Shown piece after piece: positions 35,396 through 45,610 of a DNA stretch of 64,000 nucleotides. The DNA is from Bin5 sp965242905. Its GTDB lineage: Bacteria; Chloroflexota; Anaerolineae; Caldilineales; Caldilineaceae. The stretch is from assembly GCA_965242905.1 (NCBI GenBank), contig CBDETM010000002.1, positions 682,001 to 746,000 on the forward strand. The letters run 5' to 3'. The stretch's first letter is position 1. Each line of letters begins with the position of its first letter. A program made the translations under genes and the position numbers. Below the pieces are notes generated by a model. It worked only from the letters and a program-made list of their open reading frames with translations. It ran no database searches and was not told the DNA's origin.

Positions 35396-37078
35396 ATGTT
35401 GTCGACACGCAAGATCCCTAAGATGTGGATCGTTCTGATGGCGCTGATGGCGATGGTTCTCGCCGTCTCGGCCTGTGCAGCGCCGGCAGCGGCGCCGGCG
35501 GCCGATTCGGGAGAGATGGCCGCTGACAGCGGTGACGAGATGATGGAAGAGAAGCACTTCCGCGCGACGATTCCGTTCTTCGCGCAGGACTGGTCGCCGC
35601 TGCGGGGCGGCGGCTGGAATATGCATTACCTGGCGTTCTGGAATGCCGGGCCGATGTACATTGACGAGCATGGGGAACTGCATCCTTACGTCTTCAACGA
35701 GTGGACGCCCAACGAAGACATGACACAGTGGACCTTCAAGATCGACCCGGACGCGGTCTATTCGGACGGCAGTGCGATCACGGCGCAGGATGTTGTGGCA
35801 ACGTGGAATCTGATTGCCCACCCAGCCACTACGCACCAACGCGTTACGTTGTTCCTTACGGGCGTAGTTGGCTTTGAGGACGTGTTCAACGGTGAAGCGA
35901 TGACGATGCCGGGTGTAGTCGCACTGGACGACAGCACGGTGCAGGTAACGCTAGAGGGTTCCGACCCGCTGTTCCACAAGAAGATTGCGACCAACCTGAT
36001 TGGCCCGGTCAAGGCTTCAGTGGCTATCGGTGAAGACGGATTCGAGGTGGCGGAATGGTGGCACCCGAAGAACAACCCCGTGACGAGCGGACCTCTCATG
36101 CCGGATACGATGGACTTGAACAGAGGCGTTGTCTCCTTTGTCAAGAATCCCAACTTCTGGGTCGCGGAGCCGAAGCTGGACCGCTTAACGGTTACGTCGA
36201 TTGAGGATACGACGATCGTTACGACGATGCTGGCCAATGGCGAGCTGGACCAGGGTTGGCCACCCAATGACGCCACGTCACAGGCGCTGCTGGGAGAGGA
36301 CTTCTTCGAATGCGGGCTGGCGCCCGGCATTGGCGGTTTCTTCCTGAACCCGACGATCGAGCCCACCAGCGACATCAACTTCCGCAAGGCCTTGATTCTG
36401 GCGGTGGACAGAGAGCAGATCTTCAATCTGTCCAGCCCTGACGGCCGCGGATGGGTTCCGACGGGCGAGCCTTTGCGGGCACTACCAGGACAGGATCCGG
36501 AATTTGTCCCGCATCCCTACGACCCTGAAGCTGCCAAAGAGGCGATGGCCGCCTCCGCCTATGCGGATGTGGCGGATGTGCCGAAGATGATCATGGCCGG
36601 CGTAAGCAGCCCGGGCACTGAGGTGCTGGCGCAGTACATGGCCGAGCAGTGGCGGCAATTGTTTGGCATCGAGGCGATCGAGATGAGCCCGCAGTTTGAC
36701 AGCTGGGAAGGCCCGGGCGCGCCGGCGCTGTTCCGTGACGGCGCGGGGGTACGCGTTCCCGATGCGGCGCTGATGCTACTAGGTTCACTGCACTCTTCGT
36801 CCAACCTGGCCCGCAACATCATGGGCGGCTATCACGACCCCGAGGTGGACGCGCTGATCGAAGAGGCTGTCACCAAAGGCGCCAATGATCCGGACCGCAT
36901 CGCGCTGGCGCAGCAGGCCCAGCGCCTGTACCACGACCAGTGGATGGTGATTCCGATCGGTACTGGCTGCGGCGGCTCGGCCAAGGGCAATGTGATGCCT
37001 TGGGTGAAGGGAACGCGCCGCAACGCGGATGCGCAGTTCCTGGAGACTTGGACGATCGACATCGTGCATGATGAATAG
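35396..37078 (+). CDS. Family-5 (Dpp/Opp-type) substrate-binding lipoprotein
   Basis: 560 residues. Signal peptide with lipobox AVSAC (Cys27), then a low-complexity Ala/Asp/Glu linker. The mature protein shows the family-5 pattern 'W-T-F-K-I-D-P-D-A-V-Y-S-D-G' (near 125) and an internal INFRKALILAVDREQI (near 330) typical of SBP_bac_5. Aaggagga precedes the ATG. It heads a complete transporter (two permeases, two ATPases). Such proteins bind peptides, oligosaccharides or nickel; the glycan-related neighbours argue for oligosaccharides, as inference. Confidence 0.9.
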   Translation: MLSTRKIPKMWIVLMALMAMVLAVSACAAPAAAPAADSGEMAADSGDEMMEEKHFRATIPFFAQDWSPLRGGGWNMHYLAFWNAGPMYIDEHGELHPYVFNEWTPNEDMTQWTFKIDPDAVYSDGSAITAQDVVATWNLIAHPATTHQRVTLFLTGVVGFEDVFNGEAMTMPGVVALDDSTVQVTLEGSDPLFHKKIATNLIGPVKASVAIGEDGFEVAEWWHPKNNPVTSGPLMPDTMDLNRGVVSFVKNPNFWVAEPKLDRLTVTSIEDTTIVTTMLANGELDQGWPPNDATSQALLGEDFFECGLAPGIGGFFLNPTIEPTSDINFRKALILAVDREQIFNLSSPDGRGWVPTGEPLRALPGQDPEFVPHPYDPEAAKEAMAASAYADVADVPKMIMAGVSSPGTEVLAQYMAEQWRQLFGIEAIEMSPQFDSWEGPGAPALFRDGAGVRVPDAALMLLGSLHSSSNLARNIMGGYHDPEVDALIEEAVTKGANDPDRIALAQQAQRLYHDQWMVIPIGTGCGGSAKGNVMPWVKGTRRNADAQFLETWTIDIVHDE

Positions 37079-37255
37079 AAGATTACCGTCGCGCAGGTTG
37101 CGGCGATAAGCCGGCAAAGGCGTCAAGAAGGAATTGGCGCCTTTGCTCGCGTTGTTTTTCAGAGGTGCACTTCTTCACACAATACGCGCAGTTGCCCTGG
37201 GAAGGTTTTCGGATTCCGGACCAGGGTAGTCGACTACGAGGAAGCAGGAAAAGCC

Positions 37256-38221
37256 ATGGGTCAATACATCCTGAAGCGCATTGTATATTGGATTCCGGCT
37301 CTGATCCTGTTGGCGCTGTCCGTCTATGCGATGGCCTTTTTTGGCGCCGGCGATCCGATCAAGCTGATGTTCCTGCGCGAAGAGGGTGATGTGACTTATG
37401 ATGCCCAGCGTCTGGACGCCATCCGCCGTGAGAAGGGACTGGACCGGCCGTTCCTGGTGCAGTTCGGGGAGTACACCTGGCATCTGGTGCAGGGCGACCT
37501 GGGAATGTCGGTGATTTCAGGTCGTTCGGTCAATGACATGGTGGGCGCCACGGCGCCTGTTTCTTTCCAGATCGGGATCGCCACGGTGATCCTAGTCTCG
37601 ATTATCGGAATCCCCTTAGGTATAATAGCCGGGCTCAACCACAACAATTGGATAGACAACTCGATACTCGGCTCCGCGCTGTTTATCAGCGGTATTCCCA
37701 GCTATGTCGTGGGGCCGATGCTCATCGTCTTTATGGTATTGGGGCTGGGCGTCATGAAGACGACACCATATGGATGGGATGGTCTTTTCAGTTCCAAGGC
37801 GATCCTGCCCATGTTCGTTATGGTTTTTGGCTCGATTGCAATCATTATCCGTCAGACGCGGTCGGGCGTATTGGAGGTGTTGTCGGAGGACTATGTACGA
37901 ACGGCGCGGGCGAAAGGTGTACCGGAGTTCATGGTAATCGTCCGCCACATGTTGAGGCCGGTGCTGACGCCGGTTGTCACCGTTCTGGGTCAGATGCTAA
38001 TCGGTATCGTAAACGGGGCGATTATTGTCGAAAAGATATTTGGCATACCGGGCCTCGGCCGTCTGACGATCGACTTCACTTACGGTGTAGACTATCCTGT
38101 CATCGTTGCGATCACACTAATCGGCGCGCTTCTGGTGATGGTATTGAACCTGGCGGTTGATATTACCTATCCGCTTTTGGATCCGCGTGCGGCCCAAGCC
38201 ATGACCGGCGTAGAGGAATAG
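37256..38221 (+). CDS. Dpp/Opp-type ABC transporter permease (DppB-like)
   Basis: 321 residues with the DppB-like N-terminal helix (YILKRIVYWIPALILLALSV) and a periplasmic segment before helix 2. The EAA loop reads EDYVRTARAKGVPEFMVIVR near residue 215, and the C-terminus ends TYPLLDPRA. Linked to the upstream binding protein by a 177-bp gap without recognisable features. Confidence 0.9.
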   Translation: MGQYILKRIVYWIPALILLALSVYAMAFFGAGDPIKLMFLREEGDVTYDAQRLDAIRREKGLDRPFLVQFGEYTWHLVQGDLGMSVISGRSVNDMVGATAPVSFQIGIATVILVSIIGIPLGIIAGLNHNNWIDNSILGSALFISGIPSYVVGPMLIVFMVLGLGVMKTTPYGWDGLFSSKAILPMFVMVFGSIAIIIRQTRSGVLEVLSEDYVRTARAKGVPEFMVIVRHMLRPVLTPVVTVLGQMLIGIVNGAIIVEKIFGIPGLGRLTIDFTYGVDYPVIVAITLIGALLVMVLNLAVDITYPLLDPRAAQAMTGVEE

Positions 38222-38299
38222 ACGAACTGAGGAAAGGGTGAACCTATCCCATTGCACTGTGAATCATTTCGCAATGAACAGACAGGCTCTTGACTAAGC

Positions 38300-39271
38300 A
38301 TGACGACCCAGGATCTTGCAGTAGCCAGCGAAGTCGATGTCGTAGAGGCCAGCCGCACCAACCTGTGGAAGGACGCTGTCGCGCGTCTGGTGGCCAATAA
38401 ACTTGCGGTCATCGGAATTATACCGATCGTTCTTCTCTTTTTCATCGCCGTGTTCGGGCCTTACCTAACGCCATACGATTTTCTGGCGCAGGATTTTACG
38501 GCACGGTTGGCGGCGCCATCGAGTGAACACTGGCTGGGCACGGACGAGCTGGGAAGAGACGTGCTCAGCCGCATTCTTTATGGGGCGCGCACGGCAGTCT
38601 CGGTCGGTCTGGTATCGACTGCGATAAGCCTGATCGTTGGCCTGATCATGGGTTCGCTGGCCGGATACCTGGGTGGGCGGGTCGATTTCATGGTGGTATG
38701 GCTGACGGATGTGACGCGCTCGATGCCGGCGCTGCTGCTGGCGATCGTGATCAATCTGACGCTCAAGACGCCGCTTGAAGCGTGGATGGAGGAGATGTAC
38801 CTGGCGACGAAGAACGGATTCTTTCGGCAGACGATGTGGGTGGACCTGGTGCTGGTGTTCGGCGCTCTGGCGCTGATCCAGTGGCCCGGCTACGCCCGCC
38901 TGATCCGGGGGCAGATCCTATCGATTCGCAGCCGCAACTATGTGCTGGCGGCGCGCGCCCTGGGCATGCCGACGGGCCGAATCCTCACCCGATATGTGAT
39001 CCCCAACGCCATGGGGCCGCTGATCGTTGCGGTAAGCGCCGGGCTTGGGGGCGCGATGGTGCTGGAATCGGCCTTCAGTTTTCTGGGCGTCGGTGTACAG
39101 TTGCCCATCCCCAGTTGGGGCAAGATGATTAGCGACGGTCTGCGCATGTACCGGACGCATCCCCACCTATTGGCCGGGCCGGCGGTGATGATGGCCATAA
39201 TCACGGTCTCGTTTGCCTGGCTTGGCGACGGCCTCAACGATGCCCTCAACCCCCGTCAGTGGGGCGGTTAG
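38300..39271 (+). CDS. Dpp/Opp-type ABC transporter permease (DppC-like)
   Basis: 323 residues. The HWLGTDELGRDVLSRI motif near residue 75 is diagnostic for DppC-type subunits, and the EAA loop is RNYVLAARALGMPTGRILTR near 215. An insertion of about 30 residues (roughly PLEAWMEEMYLATKNGFFRQ) between the middle helices is absent from the DppC-like proteins at 50399 and 57785. C-terminus GDGLNDALNPRQ is canonical. Confidence 0.9.
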   Translation: MTTQDLAVASEVDVVEASRTNLWKDAVARLVANKLAVIGIIPIVLLFFIAVFGPYLTPYDFLAQDFTARLAAPSSEHWLGTDELGRDVLSRILYGARTAVSVGLVSTAISLIVGLIMGSLAGYLGGRVDFMVVWLTDVTRSMPALLLAIVINLTLKTPLEAWMEEMYLATKNGFFRQTMWVDLVLVFGALALIQWPGYARLIRGQILSIRSRNYVLAARALGMPTGRILTRYVIPNAMGPLIVAVSAGLGGAMVLESAFSFLGVGVQLPIPSWGKMISDGLRMYRTHPHLLAGPAVMMAIITVSFAWLGDGLNDALNPRQWGG

Positions 39272-39354
39272 TACTCCTGGTTGGAGGCTGGCCCGATTTT
39301 CAATCTCTGATTACATTGGTGTGACAACAATCATTGGAGACAGCGACGGCAACT

Positions 39355-40374
39355 ATGTCCGTTCTTCTTGACGTGCAGGGTTTACAGACACGATTCAGGG
39401 TGCGTAAGGGCTATGTATACGCGGTCAACGGGGTCTCCTTCAGCCTGGAAGAGGGTGAGACGCTAGGAGTTGTCGGCGAAAGCGGCTGCGGTAAGAGCGT
39501 GACGATGCTGAGCCTGGTACGGCTGTTGCCGCCTGCGGCCAGCATCGAGAATGGGCAGGTGCTGCTGCGGGGCGAAGATCTGCTGCAGCTTGACCTGCGG
39601 CAACTGCGCGACGTGCGCGGGGGCCAGATCGGCATGATCTTTCAGGACCCGATGACTTCGCTCAACCCGTTCATCAACATCGGCACACAGATGGCAGAGC
39701 CACTCATCTATCATCGGGGTATGAGCAAGAGCGAGGCGCTCGCCCGCAGCGCGGAACTCCTGGAGATGGTGGGCATACCCGATGGTGAGGCGCGGCTGCG
39801 CGAATATCCTCACCAGTTTTCGGGCGGCATGCGCCAGCGGGTCATGATCGCCATGTCGATGTCATGCGAACCGGCGGTCCTGATCGCGGATGAGCCGACG
39901 ACGGCGCTCGATGTCACGATTCAGGCGCAGATCGTCGAGCTGGTCAAGGAGCTGCGCGACCGGTCGGGCGTGGCAGTGATCTGGATTACGCACGATCTGA
40001 GTGTGGTGGCGGGCATTGCAGACAGGGTCATCGTCATGTATGCCGGCTACATTGTCGAGGAGGCGCCGGTTGACGCGCTGTTTGAAGATCCGCGCCATCC
40101 TTACACGGTGGGACTGATGGGAGCGTTGCCCAGCCTGGAGGGAGAGACGGGCTCTCGCCTGACGACGATCGGCGGTTCGCCGCCCGACCTGGAGGACCTT
40201 CCCGATTTTTGCCCTTTTAACACGCGCTGCCCGTATGCCATTGACCGTTGCCGGACGGAAAATCCGATGCTGGAACTGGTCGCTGACGCCAGTGACAGGG
40301 GACATCGGGCAGCCTGTTGGGTTGATATCCGTGACGTGGAAGTCCAGTCAAATGGAGCCGGCGCCAGCAGTTAG
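39355..40374 (+). CDS. Dpp/Opp-type ABC transporter ATPase (DppD-like)
   Basis: 339-residue nucleotide-binding subunit: Walker A GESGCGKS (41-48), Q-loop FQDPMTSLNP, signature FSGGMRQRV and Walker B LIADEPTTALD. The C-terminal oligopeptide-specific extension has the cysteines CPFNTRCPYAIDRC. A TTG at 39334 is an alternative start; neither has an ideal Shine-Dalgarno sequence. With the next gene it forms the only ATPase pair in the window and may also energise the ATPase-less Dpp-type systems at 47561 and 55018. Confidence 0.9.
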   Translation: MSVLLDVQGLQTRFRVRKGYVYAVNGVSFSLEEGETLGVVGESGCGKSVTMLSLVRLLPPAASIENGQVLLRGEDLLQLDLRQLRDVRGGQIGMIFQDPMTSLNPFINIGTQMAEPLIYHRGMSKSEALARSAELLEMVGIPDGEARLREYPHQFSGGMRQRVMIAMSMSCEPAVLIADEPTTALDVTIQAQIVELVKELRDRSGVAVIWITHDLSVVAGIADRVIVMYAGYIVEEAPVDALFEDPRHPYTVGLMGALPSLEGETGSRLTTIGGSPPDLEDLPDFCPFNTRCPYAIDRCRTENPMLELVADASDRGHRAACWVDIRDVEVQSNGAGASS

Positions 40375-40422
40375 GGAGAAGCCGGCAGCGAGTTCTTCGA
40401 CACCAGATCGCAGGTCTTAACA

Positions 40423-41415
40423 ATGAGCCAAACCGATAGCAGCAACGGCGACGCCCTTGTCCGTGTTGAGAATCTGACAAAGCATTTCTCGGTGCGGATT
40501 GGCGCGTACGGCGAGACCAAGGCGACGGTGCATGCGCTGGACGAAGTCTCTTTCGACGTGAAGCGGGGCGAGACGCTGGGGCTGGTGGGTGAATCGGGTT
40601 GCGGCAAGTCGACCGCAGGGTTGACGTTACTGCAGTTGCATCGCCCGACTTCGGGGAAGGTCTTCTTCGACGAGAACGAGGTTACCGGGCTTTCGGACAA
40701 GGCGTTGCGCCCGCTGCGCAGGCGGATGCAGATCATCTTCCAAGACCCCTATTCGACACTCAGCCCGCGCATGACGATTGGGAACGCGATTGGTGAGCCG
40801 CTGTGGCTGCACGAGCTGGCGACGGGCCAGGAGGCACAGGAACGGATCGCCAAGCTGCTTGACGACGTCGGCCTAAACCCGGCCTTCGCGTTTCGCTACC
40901 CGCACGAGTTTTCCGGCGGCCAGCGCCAGCGAGTGTGCATTGCGCGAGCCCTGGCATGTGAGCCGGAGTTTATCGTCTGCGACGAACCGATCTCGGCGCT
41001 GGACGTTTCGATTCAAGCGCAGATCATCAATCTACTCCAGGACCTGCAGGAAGAGTACAATCTCACCTATCTTTTTATCGCGCACGATCTGGCGGTGGTA
41101 CGCCATATCAGCGACAGGGTAGCGGTGATGTACCTGGGGCGCGTGGTAGAGATGGCGCCAAAAGAGAAACTGTTTGACAACCCGTTGCATCCCTACACAA
41201 ACGCGCTGTTGCTGTCCGTGCCGGTGCCCAACCCTCGACAGGAGCGGCAACGCGAACACACTGTCATTCAAGGCAACGTGCCGAGCGCGATCAGCCCACC
41301 CAGCGGTTGCCGTTTTCATCCCCGCTGTCCACTTGCCTTTGAGCCGTGCGATCACGAGGTGCCTGAGTGGCGGGAGGTAGAGGCCGGCCACTGGGTGGCA
41401 TGCCACGCGGTGTGA
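40423..41415 (+). CDS. Dpp/Opp-type ABC transporter ATPase (DppF-like)
   Basis: 330 residues. Walker A GESGCGKS (56-63), FQDPYSTLSPRM, signature FSGGQRQRV, Walker B FIVCDEPISALD, and the C-terminal CRFHPRCPLAFEPC cysteine motif. Starts 48 bp after the DppD-like gene. Pairs with it as a heterodimer on the DppB/DppC-like permeases. Confidence 0.91.
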   Translation: MSQTDSSNGDALVRVENLTKHFSVRIGAYGETKATVHALDEVSFDVKRGETLGLVGESGCGKSTAGLTLLQLHRPTSGKVFFDENEVTGLSDKALRPLRRRMQIIFQDPYSTLSPRMTIGNAIGEPLWLHELATGQEAQERIAKLLDDVGLNPAFAFRYPHEFSGGQRQRVCIARALACEPEFIVCDEPISALDVSIQAQIINLLQDLQEEYNLTYLFIAHDLAVVRHISDRVAVMYLGRVVEMAPKEKLFDNPLHPYTNALLLSVPVPNPRQERQREHTVIQGNVPSAISPPSGCRFHPRCPLAFEPCDHEVPEWREVEAGHWVACHAV

Positions 41416-41554
41416 CAGATCAGAGGCTGGCAGCACTCCCATCGCCACTGGCAACCAGACCTCGCAAAACATGACTGCTGGCAACGGCAAACAGACTGGA
41501 AATCTACGGTTGTTTTTTTCCACTCTTCCCTCACCAAACTGAGCAGGCTGGCAG

Positions 41555-42739
41555 ATGAATAAAGTTCTTGCGGGCGCCTATCAGATTCTGGCTGAGTCGC
41601 CAGACCCGGAGACGGTGTATACCGGGTCGCCTTGCCTGGCGCAGTTGCCGTCGGGCCGGCTGATTGCCAGTTTTGAGTGGTTCCGCCCACAGCCGCTGGT
41701 TGAGAAGATCCCCGATCAACTCGAGATTCTGGTGAGTGACGACGACGGCGCAAGCTGGCGCAAGACGGCTGTGCTGGACATCATCTGGCCATCGCTGTTT
41801 GCCGTGGAAGGGACTCTGTACTGTATCGGGAACGCCAGGCTGAGCCGGGAGATCGTCATTGCCCGGTCGGAGGACGGAGGCGAGAGTTGGAGCGATCTGT
41901 CGCAGCTGTTTGGCGGACGTCATCACAACGCGCCGACCAGCGTTCTTTTCCGCAATGGGCAAGTATACCGAGCGTTCGAGACCTGCCCTGTCGGAGACGA
42001 CGCCGTTGGCAGGAGCCAGTGGGAGTCGCTGGTGGTTGCGGGCGACCTATCGTGTGACCTGCTCGATCCTTTGGCGTGGCGGATGTCCAACAAGGTGCCC
42101 TTTCCAGGTGTACCGGATGTGCTCAGCCAGCGGCGCTATGATGCGAGTGCGGCGGACAAGGTGGTGGAGGACTGCTTCATCGAGGGCAACGTCATCGAAG
42201 TGCGCGGGGAGATGCGGGTACTGCTGCGCACGATTATTGACGGGCATACAACGGGGGGCATGGCCTCGGTTTGCAGGCTGGAGGACGACGGGGAGAAGCT
42301 GGAATACCGCTTTGTGCAGTTCTATCCGATGCCGGGCGCGCAGTGTAAGTTTCACATTGTTTATGACGAGGAGAGTGACCTATTCTGGACGACGGTGTGC
42401 CTCCCAACCGACACGTGGCAGGCGCGCGAGCCGCTGCGCGCGGTTGGGTTCGCAAGCCCGCCGGGCAACGAACGGCGCATCCTGATGTTGATGTACAGCC
42501 TGGACGCATTGAACTGGTTCCAGGCGGGCTGTGTGGCGATGAGTAGTAGCATTTTTGAAGCATTCAGCTATGCTTCGCAGCTTATCCGGGACGAGGACCT
42601 GCTGGTAATCTCGCGCACTTCGCAGGGCGGGTTCAACCAGCATGATACGAACCTGGTGACATTGCACCGCATCGAGAAGTTCAGAGAGCTGGCTCTCGAT
42701 TTGAAACCGACCTACAGCAGGGGTCCGCGGCCGCACTAA
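41555..42739 (+). CDS. Sialidase-like (BNR/Asp-box) protein
   Basis: 394-residue predicted six-bladed propeller, no signal peptide. Asp boxes VSDDDGASW (about 62-70) and RSEDGGESW (about 107-115) are clear. Weakly similar to the protein at 33284-34456. Located right after the Dpp-type transporter (139-bp gap), suggesting hydrolysis of imported oligosaccharides. True sialidase activity is uncertain. Confidence 0.7.
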   Translation: MNKVLAGAYQILAESPDPETVYTGSPCLAQLPSGRLIASFEWFRPQPLVEKIPDQLEILVSDDDGASWRKTAVLDIIWPSLFAVEGTLYCIGNARLSREIVIARSEDGGESWSDLSQLFGGRHHNAPTSVLFRNGQVYRAFETCPVGDDAVGRSQWESLVVAGDLSCDLLDPLAWRMSNKVPFPGVPDVLSQRRYDASAADKVVEDCFIEGNVIEVRGEMRVLLRTIIDGHTTGGMASVCRLEDDGEKLEYRFVQFYPMPGAQCKFHIVYDEESDLFWTTVCLPTDTWQAREPLRAVGFASPPGNERRILMLMYSLDALNWFQAGCVAMSSSIFEAFSYASQLIRDEDLLVISRTSQGGFNQHDTNLVTLHRIEKFRELALDLKPTYSRGPRPH

Positions 42740-42771
42740 AGGGATCACACTGAGAAAGAGGGAGGAAGAAA

Positions 42772-43842
42772 ATGAAACTGGGCACATTCATGATGCCGCT
42801 TCATCCGCCGGAAAAGGACTACACGCTGGGATTTGAAGAGGATATCGAGTTTGTCGTGCGTGCGGACGAGTTGGGCTTTACGGAGGCCTGGATCGGTCAG
42901 CACCACACGCTGGCGTGGGAACCGATCCCGTCGAACGATGTCTTTATCGCAAACGTGCTGCCGCGTACAAAGAACATCCGGCTCGGCAGCGGCGTCTCGA
43001 TTTTGCCGCAGCATCACCCGGTCAATGTCGCGGTGCGATTGGCCTATTTGGACCATCTTTCACGCGGACGCATCAACGCGGGTTTCGGTCAAGGGGGTGT
43101 GCCGACCGACTGGGGGCTATTCGACCTGCCTGATCCGGGTACGCAGGGGCTTATGACGGTCGAGAGCATCGACATGATTCTCAAGCTATGGCAGACCGAT
43201 CCGCCCTTTGATTTCAAGGGCGACTTCTACCATATCAAGCTCGAAGGTGGAAACCCTGAGCTTGGAATCGGCGTGATGTTGCAGCCGTACCAGAAGCCAC
43301 ATCCGCCAGTCGGGATGAGCATTATTCGCGGCCGGTCACGCGCCGCTAACATGGCGGGCGAGCGGGGCTACATTCCCATCAGCACGAACGTGGTTCCCGG
43401 CTCGACACTCGCCGAACACTGGCAGACCTACTGCCAAGGCGCCGCAAATGCCGGCCGGCCGGAGCCGGACCGCGAGATCTGGCGTGTGTCGCGCAGTATC
43501 TTCATTGACGAGACTACTGAAGCTGCCTGGGAACGGGCCAGCACCGGCGCGCTGGCAGGATCCATGGCTTATCTGCGCTGGCTGATCGGATCGGCAAACA
43601 TGGTCGAAGTTCTGAAGGACGACCCGGAGATGTCTGACGATGATGTCACGGTAGAGTATATGCTGAAGAAGCTGTGCATTATCGGCGACAAGGAGGAGTG
43701 CTTGCGCCGGCTGCATGAGCTGTATGAAGAGACGGGCGGCTGGGGCACGTTGCTCATGATCGCGCACGACTGGGACGACAAGGAGAGGTGGCTGGCCTCC
43801 ATGGAGACTCTGGCCAACGAGATTGTGCCTGCGCTGCCTTGA
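42772..43842 (+). CDS. LLM-class (bacterial luciferase-like) flavin-dependent oxidoreductase
   Basis: 356-residue TIM-barrel flavoprotein of the luciferase-like monooxygenase family. Characteristic are the opening KLGTFMMPLHPP, LGFTEAWIGQHHTLAWEP (near 38-55) and the strand VSILPQHHPVNVA. Ggagga precedes the ATG. It may use reduced FMN or F420. It lies between the sialidase-like and ThDP-enzyme genes with gaps of 32 and 78 bp, so it is part of that operon. Confidence 0.85.
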   Translation: MKLGTFMMPLHPPEKDYTLGFEEDIEFVVRADELGFTEAWIGQHHTLAWEPIPSNDVFIANVLPRTKNIRLGSGVSILPQHHPVNVAVRLAYLDHLSRGRINAGFGQGGVPTDWGLFDLPDPGTQGLMTVESIDMILKLWQTDPPFDFKGDFYHIKLEGGNPELGIGVMLQPYQKPHPPVGMSIIRGRSRAANMAGERGYIPISTNVVPGSTLAEHWQTYCQGAANAGRPEPDREIWRVSRSIFIDETTEAAWERASTGALAGSMAYLRWLIGSANMVEVLKDDPEMSDDDVTVEYMLKKLCIIGDKEECLRRLHELYEETGGWGTLLMIAHDWDDKERWLASMETLANEIVPALP

Positions 43843-43920
43843 AGTCCTAATTGATGTAAGGTCAGCAACCAGCATTTGAAACGCGGTAAATTCGAAACGA
43901 CACAGTCAGGAAACTGATTT

Positions 43921-45513
43921 ATGGCGAGAATGAACGGAGGGGAGGCGCTGATCCGATCGCTGGCCGCGGAAGGTTTGCGTGTCGTGTTCGGCGTGCCAGG
44001 TGCAGGACAGTACGAGGCGATCGACGCACTGTATACGACGCCTAGCGTCCGCTACATTGCGGTGCGACACGAACAGGCGGCCAGCTACATGGCGGACGGC
44101 TATGCACGTGCCAGCGGAGAGGTTGCCGCGGCGCTGGTGGTGGAGGGGCCGGGTCTATTCAACGCGTTGTCGGGGGTAGCCACTGCGTACGCCACCTCGT
44201 CGCCGATTCTGGTGGTGACGGGGGGCCATCACCACCGCAAAAAAGGGCTGGAACTCGACGAGGAGGCATGGCTGGGGCCGCTGACGAAGTGGGTGGGCCG
44301 GGCCGAGAGTCCGGCTGAGATTCCCGAGATCGTGCAGAAGGCGTTCGAGCAGTTGCGATCGGGACGGCCTCGCCCGGTGGGAATCGAGGTGCCCCCTTCG
44401 GTGTTCGCGGCAAGGGAGGAGGTCAGCCTTGTTCAACCGGTGGACGGGTCGGCTGGCTCTGATGACCCCGACCCGCTGGCAGTCCGACGGGCTGCGGAAC
44501 TGCTTGTTTCGGCACGGCGGCCCGTGATTTGGGCTGGCGGCGGCGTGATGCGCGCCAAGGCCGCCACTTTGGTGGCCGAGCTGGCCGACTATCTGCAGAT
44601 CCCGGTCGTGACGACGAGACAGGGTAAGGGAACCATTTCGGAACTTCACCCGCTCTCCCTGGGCACGGCGGAGATGCGATTTCAGCCGATACGGGACTGG
44701 TTTGCGAGGCGGGATCTGATCCTGGCGGTTGGGACGAGCCGCTACGCAAGCGGGGAAAGTCAGCAGGTCATCCGCATCGATGTCGACAGGGAGGAGATCG
44801 GCGGCGGCGATTATGCGGTGGCGATCCAGGGCGACGCGTATCCGGTTATGATGGCGCTCAACCGTGCGGTAGCCGCTGCAGGGCCTGCGCGAGCGGATAA
44901 GGCAGAGGCGGTGCAGGCAGAGGTTGCGGAGATTAACGGTGTGCGCTTCGATCCGTCCCGGCAGTTGCAGCCGCAATGGGGTTTCATGGAGGCGATCCAC
45001 GCGGCGGTGCCGGACGATGCGGTCGTGATCCAAGGCATGAACCAGATGGGCTACTACAGCCGCAACTATTTCAGGGCAAAAGGGCCGCATACGTATCTGA
45101 CAAGCTCTTCGCACGGGACGCTAGGGTGCGCGTACCCAATTGCCCTGGGCGCGAAGGTGGGATGTCCGGACCGGGTCGTGGTTTCGCTGTCGGGGGACGG
45201 CGGGTTTCTGTACAACGTGCAGGAGCTGTCCACGGCAGTACAGTACGGGATCAACGCGGTTGCGGTCGTTTTCAACGACAACGCATACGGAAATGTGCTG
45301 CGCGCGCAGATGGAGGAGTTCGACGGGCATGTGCTCGGCACCAGGTTGCACAATCCCGATTTTGTCGCGATGGCGGAGAGTTTCGGGGCGCACGGCGTGC
45401 TGGCAGAGGACGCGGATGCGCTGCAGGGGGCGCTGGAGGAAGCGGTCGCAGGGGAGAGTGGTAAGCCGGTGTTGATTGAGGTACCGGTGGGGATGTTGGA
45501 CAGGGAATTTTGA
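43921..45513 (+). CDS. ThDP-dependent enzyme (acetolactate synthase/benzoylformate decarboxylase-like)
   Basis: 530 residues in the three-domain ThDP-enzyme order: Pyr domain with activating Glu (E51 in AVRHEQAA), a central domain, and the PP domain with GDGGFLYN...NDNAYGN (about 425-460) binding Mg-ThDP. It lacks a recognisable regulatory subunit partner, and its setting in a catabolic operon favours a decarboxylase, lyase or carboligase over branched-chain synthesis. Its last 33 codons recur in diverged form at the end of the next gene (46418-46516). Confidence 0.85.
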   Translation: MARMNGGEALIRSLAAEGLRVVFGVPGAGQYEAIDALYTTPSVRYIAVRHEQAASYMADGYARASGEVAAALVVEGPGLFNALSGVATAYATSSPILVVTGGHHHRKKGLELDEEAWLGPLTKWVGRAESPAEIPEIVQKAFEQLRSGRPRPVGIEVPPSVFAAREEVSLVQPVDGSAGSDDPDPLAVRRAAELLVSARRPVIWAGGGVMRAKAATLVAELADYLQIPVVTTRQGKGTISELHPLSLGTAEMRFQPIRDWFARRDLILAVGTSRYASGESQQVIRIDVDREEIGGGDYAVAIQGDAYPVMMALNRAVAAAGPARADKAEAVQAEVAEINGVRFDPSRQLQPQWGFMEAIHAAVPDDAVVIQGMNQMGYYSRNYFRAKGPHTYLTSSSHGTLGCAYPIALGAKVGCPDRVVVSLSGDGGFLYNVQELSTAVQYGINAVAVVFNDNAYGNVLRAQMEEFDGHVLGTRLHNPDFVAMAESFGAHGVLAEDADALQGALEEAVAGESGKPVLIEVPVGMLDREF

Positions 45514-45610
45514 GAGACGGTTCCATGTCAGGAATCTCCTTAAGGGTCTTCCGGCCACTTCTGACTCGTATGCCTAGGAGAGTAAGGCTCAACCCCGACA
45601 TCGGATACGC

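Noticed and set aside
44155..45114. 319-codon minus-strand open frame
   Set aside because: Antisense shadow of the ThDP-enzyme gene.
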